This document shows, piece after piece, positions 1-5,175 of a DNA stretch of 10,771 nucleotides (its first letter is position 1; each line of letters starts with the position of its first letter). This stretch comes from Rhodocyclaceae bacterium (GTDB lineage Bacteria > Pseudomonadota > Gammaproteobacteria > Burkholderiales > Rhodocyclaceae), in contig JADFDL010000028.1 of NCBI GenBank assembly GCA_018262875.1, positions 1-10,771 on the forward strand, written 5' to 3'. Made by a program: the position numbers and the translations under genes. The notes under the pieces were generated by a model, which worked only from the letters and a program-made list of their open reading frames with translations, was not told where the DNA came from and did not search any database.

Positions 1-1643
1 CAGGCGGCGGTGAGCGCCTGGCCGACGTCGGCAAGTTTTTCCACCACCACACCTTCCGCACCCATGGCGCGGGCGATGGCGGCAAAGCTCGGGTTCTCCA
101 GGTTGGAGCCGACGAAGCGGTTGCCGTAGAAGTCCACCTGGTTCTTCTTCTCGGCGCCCCACTGCCGGTTGTGGAACACTACCGCCGTGACCGGGATTTT
201 CTCGCGCACGCAGGTGAGTATCTCGCCGAAACTCATGCCCCAGGCGCCATCGCCGACATAGGCCACCGCCGGACGCGAAGGCTGAGCCAGCTTGGCGCCG
301 ATGATGGCCGGGAAGGCATAGCCGCAATTGCCGAAGCTCATCGCCGCGAAGAAACTGCGCGGCCGCGCGAAGCGCAGGTAGCTGTTGGCCACCGAGCAGA
401 TGTTGCCGATGTCGGTGGACACCATGGCATCCGCCGGCATCGCCTTTTCCAGCTCGCACAGCATCTGGCGCGGATGCATGGCCGGGCTGTCTTTCGCCAC
501 TTCCAGGCTCCACGGATCGCGTTCGTGGGGCCATGCGTCCAGCTCGGCTTCCCATTCGGCTTTCTCTTTCTCGATCTCCGCCGCGCGTTGCTGGCGATTG
601 GCGCTGCAGGCCAGCTCGCGCGCAGCCAGCCGTTCGAGCAGCGCCTCGGCGGCAGCCATTGCGTCGGCGCACAGGCCGACGGAGATCCTCTTCACCAGGC
701 CGAGCATCCTCGCGTCGGCGTCGACCTGGATGATCTTCGCGGTTTTCGGCCAGTAATCGAGGCCGTGCTGCGGCAGCGTGCCGAACGGGCCGAGGCGCGT
801 GCCCAACGCCAGCACCACGTCGGCTTTCGCGATCAGCTTCATGCCGGCCTTCGAGCCCTGGTAGCCGAGCGGACCGCAGCACAGCGGATGCGCCGCCGGG
901 AAGGCGTCGTTGTGCAGGTAGCTCGTCACCACCGGTGCGCCGAGTCGTTCAGCCAGCTTGATGCAGGCTTCGACGCCGTCCGCGAGCACCACGCCGCCGC
1001 CCGAGACGATCACCGGGAATTTCGCCGCGGCCAGCAGATCGGCCGCTTCGTTCAGGCTCTTCTCGCCGCCGGCGCCGCGCTCGATGCGGATCGGCGCGGC
1101 GATGTCGTAGTCGGCTTCGCCGTAGAAATGGTCGCGCGGGATGTTGAGTTGCGTCGGCCCCATCTCCAGCATGGCGCGATCGAAACAGCGTGCGGCGATC
1201 TCCGCCATGCGCCTCGGGCTGCTGACGTGTCCCTGGAATTTGGTGATCTTCGAGAATATCGGCAACTGCTCGGTCTCCTGGAAGCCGCCCAGGCCCATCC
1301 CCAGGCTGCCGGTCTCCGGCGTGATGACGACCAACGGGCTGTGCGCCCAGTAGGCGGCAGCCACCGCTGTGACGAAGTTGGTGACGCCCGGCCCGTTCTG
1401 CGCGATGCAGACGCCGTGGCGGCCGGAGACGCGCGCATAGCCGTCGGCCATATGCGCTGCGCCCTGCTCGTGTACCGTGGGGATGAAGCGGATGCCGGCC
1501 GCCGGAAAGATGTCCAGCGCGTCCATATAGGCCGAACCGACGATGCCGAAAATGTCCCTGACGCCCTGCGCCGCCAAGGTTTCCACCAGCGCCTCGCTGG
1601 CGGTCATGCGCCGGCCCGAAGAACCGGTCTGGCTGCCTGCCAT
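1..1643 (-). CDS. xsc: Sulfoacetaldehyde acetyltransferase (partial, C-terminus off the left edge)
   Basis: A ThDP-dependent enzyme of the acetolactate synthase superfamily. Xsc converts sulfoacetaldehyde and phosphate to acetyl phosphate and sulfite, the desulfonation step of taurine, isethionate and sulfoacetate breakdown in the cytoplasm. 547 residues are visible; the family is about 590-600, so about 50 C-terminal residues are missing. The ThDP-activating glutamate is E59 in VHEQGAAHMADGYARVSG. The ThDP/Mg site starts at G464-D465-G466 and ends at N492 in VVFHNRQWG. Stretches such as QNGPGVTN, YWAHSP, PTQLNIPRDHFYGE, LGYQGSK and GTLPQHGLDYWPK match Xsc as I remember it and differ from ordinary acetolactate synthases. 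The ATG at 1643 is chosen because GGAGGG lies just upstream (1647-1652). Many relatives begin at the in-frame Met13, but that has no ribosome site here. The phosphotransacetylase gene pta often follows xsc; it would lie outside the window. The gene is divergent from the IclR gene. Confidence 0.92.
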   Translation of the reverse strand, partial: MAGSQTGSSGRRMTASEALVETLAAQGVRDIFGIVGSAYMDALDIFPAAGIRFIPTVHEQGAAHMADGYARVSGRHGVCIAQNGPGVTNFVTAVAAAYWAHSPLVVITPETGSLGMGLGGFQETEQLPIFSKITKFQGHVSSPRRMAEIAARCFDRAMLEMGPTQLNIPRDHFYGEADYDIAAPIRIERGAGGEKSLNEAADLLAAAKFPVIVSGGGVVLADGVEACIKLAERLGAPVVTSYLHNDAFPAAHPLCCGPLGYQGSKAGMKLIAKADVVLALGTRLGPFGTLPQHGLDYWPKTAKIIQVDADARMLGLVKRISVGLCADAMAAAEALLERLAARELACSANRQQRAAEIEKEKAEWEAELDAWPHERDPWSLEVAKDSPAMHPRQMLCELEKAMPADAMVSTDIGNICSVANSYLRFARPRSFFAAMSFGNCGYAFPAIIGAKLAQPSRPAVAYVGDGAWGMSFGEILTCVREKIPVTAVVFHNRQWGAEKKNQVDFYGNRFVGSNLENPSFAAIARAMGAEGVVVEKLADVGQALTAA

Positions 1644-1675
1644 GCTCCCTCCATTTGCATTCTTGTCGGGCAATC

Positions 1676-1705
1676 ATTGCATAACGCCATTTTTATGGCA
1701 ATAAT
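1676..1705 (+). promoter_or_regulatory. Putative promoter of the IclR-family gene with embedded inverted repeats
   Basis: TTGCAT at 1677-1682 and AATAAT at 1700-1705 are separated by 17 bases, a plausible sigma-70 pair (the -10 matches 5 of 6). The spacer holds the inverted repeat GCCAT-tttt-ATGGC (1686-1699). The outer half-sites ATTGC (1676-1680) and GCAAT (1698-1702) also face each other. A third half-site forms the odd palindrome GCAAT-C-ATTGC at 1670-1680, across the -35. Read from sequence only; the start of transcription is inferred near 1712. Confidence 0.45.
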
Positions 1706-1720
1706 GAGACCTTCCATTTC

Positions 1721-1734
1721 ATTTATCGATAAAT
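1721..1734. promoter_or_regulatory. Perfect 14-bp palindrome, candidate IclR operator
   Basis: ATTTATCGATAAAT is its own reverse complement over all 14 bases and ends at the base before the ATG of the regulator gene. IclR-family dimers commonly bind palindromes of about this size in the gap between their own gene and a divergent target. Position and symmetry suggest autoregulation, and possibly joint control of xsc, whose start is 78 bases away. Binding is an inference. Confidence 0.45.
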
Positions 1735-2502
1735 ATGCTAGACGATAACGACCAGCGCTCCTCCGCCACCCTGCGTGCCATCGCCATTCTGGAAGTCATC
1801 GCCAACGCCGACGGCCCGCTCGGCCTGGTGGAGATCATGGCGGCGACCGGACTGCCCAAGCCGACCGTGCATCGCATCGGCGCCCTGCTGGAAGGCGCCG
1901 GGTTGCTGATTCGTGAAGCCGAAGGAAAACGCTACGGCCCCGGTCCGCGCCTCGCCTCCATTGCGCTTGCCTCGCTCACCAACGTCGCCTGGCGCGCGCC
2001 GCGCCACGCCATCCTCAAGGCGCTGGTCACCGAGATCGGCGAGACCTGCAATCTCACGCTGCTCGATGGCACCGAGGTGGTCTATCTCGACCGCGTCGAG
2101 GCTGCCTGGCCGCTGCGATTGCATTTCCAGACCGGTTCGCGCGTGCCGGCGCACTGCAGCGCCAGCGGCAAGCTGCTGCTGTCCCTGCTGCCGGCGCGCG
2201 AGCGGCGGCGCATCCTCGACACCCTGCCATTTTCGTACCACACCGCCAATACCATCACCCATCGGCGCGGCCTGGAGGAAGCGCTCAAGCGCATCCGCCG
2301 CGAACGGTTCAGCACCGATAACCAGGAATATCTCGACGGCACGGTGTGCGTCGCAGTGCCGGTGGAAAACGCCAGGCACCACGTGCCGGCAGCGCTGGCC
2401 GTGCATGCCCCCACCACGCGCATGACCCTGGCCCAGGCCCTGGAATACCTGCCGGCCCTGCGCCGCGCCGCGGCCAGGCTGGCCGACGTCTTTCCGGAAT
2501 GA
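1735..2502 (+). CDS. IclR-family transcriptional regulator
   Basis: 255 residues, a normal IclR length. Residues about 11-72 form the N-terminal winged helix-turn-helix, with the recognition stretch MAATGLPKPTVHRIGALLE. Residues about 80-250 form the effector-binding domain, with the usual TCNLTLLDG, VVYLDRVE, CSASGKLLLS and DNQEY-D-G-VCVAVPV segments. IclR proteins are dimeric cytoplasmic repressors or activators that respond to small organic acids. The start is the ATG at 1735; no Shine-Dalgarno sequence precedes it, but upstream ATGs are in another frame and the HTH begins 10 residues in, so little else is possible. The gene is divergent from xsc across a palindrome-rich gap and is followed 79 bases later by a dehydrogenase on the same strand. 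A role in controlling sulfonate use is inferred from position alone; the effector is unknown. Confidence 0.9.
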   Translation: MLDDNDQRSSATLRAIAILEVIANADGPLGLVEIMAATGLPKPTVHRIGALLEGAGLLIREAEGKRYGPGPRLASIALASLTNVAWRAPRHAILKALVTEIGETCNLTLLDGTEVVYLDRVEAAWPLRLHFQTGSRVPAHCSASGKLLLSLLPARERRRILDTLPFSYHTANTITHRRGLEEALKRIRRERFSTDNQEYLDGTVCVAVPVENARHHVPAALAVHAPTTRMTLAQALEYLPALRRAAARLADVFPE

Positions 2503-2544
2503 TCGGCAACGCCATTCCTTGCGTCCGATCAAGCCCGACACTTT

Positions 2545-2577
2545 TAAAATGAACGCAGGGATTTCAACGAAGGGGAG
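2545..2577 (+). promoter_or_regulatory. Possible -10 box and strong ribosome binding site before the dehydrogenase
   Basis: TAAAAT at 2545-2550 resembles a -10 box. The best -35 (TTGCGT at 2519-2524) would be 20 bases away, which is too far for a good promoter, so the promoter call is weak. GGGGAG at 2572-2577, four bases before ATG 2582, is a clear Shine-Dalgarno and fixes the start over the longer in-frame TTG at 2519. Confidence 0.35.
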
Positions 2578-2581
2578 CGAA

Positions 2582-3352
2582 ATGGGACGCGTACAGGACA
2601 AGGTGGCCCTCGTCACGGGAGCCGCGCAAGGCATCGGCCGCGCCACCGCCCTTCTGCTGGCGCGCGAAGGCGCCGCAGTGGCCGTGACGGACACCAATGC
2701 CCGCGACGGCGAAGCCGTCGCCGGAGAGATCCGCGCCGCGGGCGGCAAGGCCCGCTTCTGGCCGCTCGACGTGTCGCAGGAAGCCGAAGTCGCCGCCGTC
2801 ATCGCCGAGGTCGGCAAGGCGTTCGGCCGCCTCGACATCCTGGTGAACAACGCCGGCATCTCCGGCGCCAACGGCACTGCAGAGGAAATCACCGAGGCGG
2901 AGTGGGACAAGGTGATGAACACCAACGCCAAAAGCGTCTTCCTCTGTACCAAGCACGCCGTGCCGCTGCTGCGCCGCGCCGGCGGCGGCAGCATCGTCAA
3001 CCTCTCCTCCGTATACGGCATCGTCGGCTCGCACAACGTCGCCGCCTACCACGCCTCGAAAGGCGCCATCCGCATCATGAGCAAGACCGACGCCCTGGCC
3101 TTCGCCGAAGACCGCATCCGCGTGAACTCCGTGCACCCGGGGTTCATCTGGACGCCCATGCTGGAAGCCGGCGCCCAGGTGCCCGGCGTCGCACCGGAAG
3201 CGGTGCGCAGCGCCATGGCCAAGATGCACCCGCTCGGCACGCTGGGCGAGCCGGACGACGTCGCCTATGGCATTCTGTTCCTGGCCTCGGAAGAATCGAA
3301 GTTCGTCACCGGCAGCGAACTGGTGATCGACGGCGGCTACACGGCGCGCTAA
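2582..3352 (+). CDS. Short-chain dehydrogenase/reductase (classical SDR, probably NAD-dependent)
   Basis: 256 residues, the standard length of a classical SDR with one Rossmann fold. The cofactor loop is TGAAQGIG (T12-G19) and D37 at the end of strand 2 favours NAD(H) over NADP(H). NNAG is at 89-92. The catalytic tetrad is N115, S143, Y156 and K160 (SSVYG, then YHASK). VHPGFIWTPM and the C-terminal GSELVIDGGYTAR are typical. It resembles the branch that includes cyclopentanol and 3-hydroxyacyl/alcohol dehydrogenases, but SDR substrate cannot be read from sequence. It is not the sulfoacetaldehyde reductase IsfD type as I remember it, whose N-terminus and cofactor loop differ. Location downstream of an IclR gene that faces xsc suggests an alcohol or aldehyde step linked to sulfonate metabolism, which is inference. 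It converges with infA. Confidence 0.9.
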   Translation: MGRVQDKVALVTGAAQGIGRATALLLAREGAAVAVTDTNARDGEAVAGEIRAAGGKARFWPLDVSQEAEVAAVIAEVGKAFGRLDILVNNAGISGANGTAEEITEAEWDKVMNTNAKSVFLCTKHAVPLLRRAGGGSIVNLSSVYGIVGSHNVAAYHASKGAIRIMSKTDALAFAEDRIRVNSVHPGFIWTPMLEAGAQVPGVAPEAVRSAMAKMHPLGTLGEPDDVAYGILFLASEESKFVTGSELVIDGGYTAR

Positions 3353-3367
3353 TCCGCCTCACAGACG

Positions 3368-3390
3368 AAAAAAACCCGGCGTGTGCCGGG
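3368..3390 (-). terminator. Intrinsic terminator of infA
   Basis: On the minus strand, CCCGGC-ACAC-GCCGGG is followed by seven T, 28 bases after the infA stop codon. On the plus strand the hairpin is followed only by CCTTGT, so it would end transcription of the converging dehydrogenase poorly. Confidence 0.85.
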
Positions 3391-3418
3391 CCTTGTCGTC
3401 GTCGCGGACTGCGCGCGG

Positions 3419-3676
3419 TCAATATCTGCGCCGCTGCGGGCTGGCCGGGGCGCGACCTTCGATGTGGCGGAAGCAGATGCGTCCCTTGCTCAGATCGTAG
3501 GGGGATATTTCCAGCGACACCTTGTCGCCGGCAATGATGCGGATATGGTGCTTGCGCATCTTGCCTGCCGTATACGCCACGAGATTGTGGCCGTTGTCGA
3601 GCGTGACGCGAAAACGGGAGTCGGGCAGCACTTCCATCACCACGCCGTTCATTTCGATGAGTTCTTCCTTGGCCAT
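3419..3676 (-). CDS. infA: Translation initiation factor IF-1, long second-copy type
   Basis: 85 residues. IF-1 is a single OB-fold protein that binds the 30S A site with IF-2 and IF-3 during translation initiation. [45 protein letters not shown] and [13 protein letters not shown] are the family signature. The usual copy has about 72 residues; this one carries a basic tail, [13 protein letters not shown]. Many betaproteobacteria have a 72-residue IF-1 in a ribosomal protein operon and a longer paralogue elsewhere, often beside a cold-shock gene, and this fits the latter. GGAG lies 8 bases before the ATG. It is downstream of csp on the same strand, with a terminator between them that ends about 30 bases before its start codon, so it may depend on read-through. 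Confidence 0.93.
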   Translation of the reverse strand: MAKEELIEMNGVVMEVLPDSRFRVTLDNGHNLVAYTAGKMRKHHIRIIAGDKVSLEISPYDLSKGRICFRHIEGRAPASPQRRRY

Positions 3677-3706
3677 GGCAGCGTCTCCGGAATTGGGAAG
3701 TTGGAT

Positions 3707-3732
3707 AAGAAAAGCCCGGCCGATGCCGGGCT
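3707..3732 (-). terminator. Intrinsic terminator between csp and infA
   Basis: On the minus strand AGCCCGGC-ATCG-GCCGGGCT is a perfect 8-bp stem with a 4-base loop, followed by TTTCTT. The T-run is interrupted, so partial read-through into infA is plausible. Confidence 0.75.
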
Positions 3733-3738
3733 GATCCG

Positions 3739-3778
3739 GTAGGAGCGCGCCCGGGCCGAAACCCGGGCCGCGACTCCT
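3739..3778. repeat. REP-like GTAG palindrome
   Basis: The element begins GTAGGAGCGCGCCCGGG and ends CCCGGGCCGCGACTCCT. The arms match except for two single-base bulges, around a short loop. A GTAGGAGCG...CGCGACTCC form with a 5' GTAG tetranucleotide is the hallmark of REP elements of pseudomonads, xanthomonads and related bacteria, which are moved by RAYT (TnpA-REP) transposases encoded elsewhere. Only one copy is visible, so repetitiveness in the genome is inferred. Confidence 0.6.
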
Positions 3779-3787
3779 CGCAGAGCT

Positions 3788-3815
3788 GCCGGCATGGCGC
3801 TTGCGCGATGCCGGC
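3788..3815. repeat. 28-bp dyad just after the csp stop codon
   Basis: GCCGGCAT and ATGCCGGC are perfect 8-bp arms, enclosing a G/G mismatch and the inner pair GCGC-TT-GCGC. It starts 12 bases past the csp stop and has no T-run on the minus strand, so it looks like an mRNA 3' stabilising hairpin or a second REP-type palindrome rather than a terminator. Confidence 0.5.
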
Positions 3816-3827
3816 CTGACCGCCTGC

Positions 3828-4034
3828 TTAATCAGCCTCGCGAATGTTCGACGCCTGCTGACCCTTGGGGCCGGTGGTGATGTCGAAACTGACTTTCTGG
3901 CCTTCCTTCAGGGTCTTGAAGCCTTGTCCCTGAATTGCGGAGAAATGGGCGAATAAGTCCTCGCCACCCGCATCCGGGGTGATGAAGCCAAAGCCCTTCG
4001 AATCATTGAACCACTTCACAGTACCTGTTGCCAT
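3828..4034 (-). CDS. csp: CspA-family cold-shock protein
   Basis: 68 residues, one cold-shock domain (OB fold) that binds single-stranded RNA and DNA and melts RNA structure. Start [20 protein letters not shown] contains RNP1 (KGFGFI); RNP2 is DLFAHFSAI, with alanine where VFVHFSAI is common. [11 protein letters not shown] and [10 protein letters not shown] are typical. The ATG at 4034 is preceded by AAGGAA about 10 bases upstream; longer in-frame readings would extend into the leader and are not family-like. A leader of about 170 bases precedes the gene, as in known cold-induced csp genes. It may be cold-induced or growth-phase regulated; sequence alone does not say which. infA follows on the same strand. 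Confidence 0.95.
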   Translation of the reverse strand: MATGTVKWFNDSKGFGFITPDAGGEDLFAHFSAIQGQGFKTLKEGQKVSFDITTGPKGQQASNIREAD

Positions 4035-4200
4035 AACTTGAATTTCCTTAATAAAACCAAAAAAGGGGTTGCCCCCGGGGAGGGCGACGGTCAAGACGGC
4101 AGGGTGGTGAAGGGAGAAATACCGCGGAACCGCGGGTACTGAACCAGACAACAACAGCGCTACTTGAAGATCGCTGGCGCGCACTATGCACTGAATCGTG
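4035..4200 (-). promoter_or_regulatory. Long structured 5' leader of csp
   Basis: About 165 bases between the inferred transcription start and the csp ATG hold no gene. On the minus strand there is a CCGCG-GTTC-CGCGG hairpin (4122-4135). Nearer the gene, GGGG-GCAA-CCCC followed by six T (4059-4076) looks like a short terminator with a GNRA loop, ending 24 bases before the start codon. Long leaders that refold with temperature are known for cspA of Escherichia coli; a similar role here is inferred. Confidence 0.45.
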
Positions 4201-4201
4201 C

Positions 4202-4258
4202 GATATAGCAAATAAATATCCTGCCGCCAGTATCACCCTGTAAGCCTTTGTAAGCCTT
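4202..4258 (-). promoter_or_regulatory. csp promoter region with a 10-bp tandem direct repeat
   Basis: Minus strand: CTTACA (4244-4239), an 18-base gap and GATATT (4220-4215) form one possible sigma-70 promoter. TGCTATATC (4210-4202) is an alternative extended -10. AAGGCTTACA occurs twice head-to-tail with no gap (4239-4258), beginning just after the stop codon of the upstream membrane-protein gene. Confidence 0.4.
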
Positions 4259-4261
4259 CTT

Positions 4262-5149
4262 TCAGCGCGCCTTCCCGCCGCGCAGCCGCGCGCGGGCGAT
4301 CTGCTCGGCACGATCCGCGCTGTCTTCGAGCAAGCGCTGCAGCACCGGCTCGCTGGCGCGGGGGTGCTCGGCCACGAGCAGGCGGATGTCCGCCGAGGCG
4401 CTGGCGGCCAGCATCTGCAGCGCGGTGGGCGGCGCACTGCGGTTGCGCGCCACGGCCAGGCGCACGCGCTCCTCGCGGTCGAAGGCGAGGCTGTTCATGG
4501 CTTCGTCGCTGAGCCGCGGCGATCCTGCCGCGGCCGCGCGCACGTCCGGATGCCGATCGCCCGCGATTCTTTCCAGCAGTTCCTGCGGCAGGTCGGCGCG
4601 GCGCGCCAGCGCAGCACGCACGTCCGGATCGGGGTCGCGCAGGAGCAGTGCGAAGCCTTCCGCATTGAGCAGACCGCGCTCGGCAACGGCGCGGCGCGCG
4701 GCGGCATCGGACTCCTTCAGTTCGTCGGCCGGCCGCAGCAGGGTGCACGCCACGCCCGGCGGGCAGCTGCCATCGTGCGCGGCGGGCGAATCAGCCTGTT
4801 CCCGCAGGATGCGCTGCACGCCACCGCTCTCGGCGTAATGCATCAGCCCGGCTGCCAGAAAAGTCAGTCCCGCCACCACGGCGTGCGCATTCGTGCCGAG
4901 GCCCAATAGCCGCCCCACGCTCCCGCGCAGCAGCCAGAAAACCAGCTGCGCCATGGCAAAGGCGGCGATGAAATAGATCGGCAGCACGGCAAGCAGGCGC
5001 CCGCCGATCTCGCCGCCGGCGACGCCGAGGACGTCGATGACGTTCGCCAGGCCGATCGCGGCAGCGACGGCCAGCGAAGCGACGATGCTGGCCGAGAGCG
5101 GCCAAGCCTCGTGTTGCGGAACAGGACGATGCGGTGGAAGGTTCATCAT
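4262..5149 (-). CDS. Membrane protein with leucine-rich-repeat-variant (LRV)/HEAT-like repeats
   Basis: 295 residues. Three hydrophobic segments (about 19-43, 50-75 and 80-103) are followed by a linker with Cys129 and Cys135. Then come about five helical repeats of 24-26 residues (160-288). The recurring pattern is helix, P-x-x-L-L, D-x-x-x-D-VR-A-LA; examples are RDPDPDVRAALARR, GDRHPDVRAAAAGS and FDREERVRLAVARN. This resembles the LRV repeat known from an Azotobacter protein and similar alpha-solenoid scaffolds, which usually bind proteins. The topology suggests a membrane anchor with a solenoid, probably cytoplasmic. I do not recognise a named gene. The start is ATG-ATG at 5149/5146 with no Shine-Dalgarno; a consensus TATAAT at 5164-5159 (minus strand) suggests a near-leaderless mRNA. 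It is divergent from an MFS gene and upstream of csp on the same strand. Confidence 0.75.
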   Translation of the reverse strand: MMNLPPHRPVPQHEAWPLSASIVASLAVAAAIGLANVIDVLGVAGGEIGGRLLAVLPIYFIAAFAMAQLVFWLLRGSVGRLLGLGTNAHAVVAGLTFLAAGLMHYAESGGVQRILREQADSPAAHDGSCPPGVACTLLRPADELKESDAAARRAVAERGLLNAEGFALLLRDPDPDVRAALARRADLPQELLERIAGDRHPDVRAAAAGSPRLSDEAMNSLAFDREERVRLAVARNRSAPPTALQMLAASASADIRLLVAEHPRASEPVLQRLLEDSADRAEQIARARLRGGKAR

Positions 5150-5158
5150 GTTTGAAGC

Positions 5159-5166
5159 ATTATACT
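5159..5166. promoter_or_regulatory. Overlapping divergent -10 boxes
   Basis: ATTATACT reads as TATAAT on the minus strand (5164-5159) and TATACT on the plus strand (5161-5166). Each lies about 10 bases from a start codon, 5149 on the minus strand and 5176 on the plus strand. No good -35 is seen on either side. This would give nearly leaderless divergent transcripts. Confidence 0.4.
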
Positions 5167-5175
5167 TTCGCTCTC

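Noticed and set aside
10..19. Lipobox in the EF-hand/BON protein signal peptide (Cys16)
   Set aside because: The residues before Cys16 (FSV) do not fit a lipobox, and AHA|Q gives a normal signal peptidase I site. The positions given are residues of that protein, encoded at 9760-10239.
171..1748. Long plus-strand open frame of 525 codons
   Set aside because: It is antisense to xsc, rich in Arg/Ala/His as in GC-driven shadow frames, with no recognisable domain.
1738..3036. Minus-strand open frame of 432 codons
   Set aside because: It lies opposite the IclR and SDR genes, both with clear family motifs, and has no motif of its own.
3375..3390. Hairpin as terminator of the SDR gene on the plus strand
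   Set aside because: The T-run is on the minus strand side only; on the plus strand it is followed by CCTTGT.
4035..4211. N-terminal extension of the cold-shock protein
   Set aside because: Family members begin at [10 protein letters not shown]; the extra codons fall in the structured leader and have no ribosome site.
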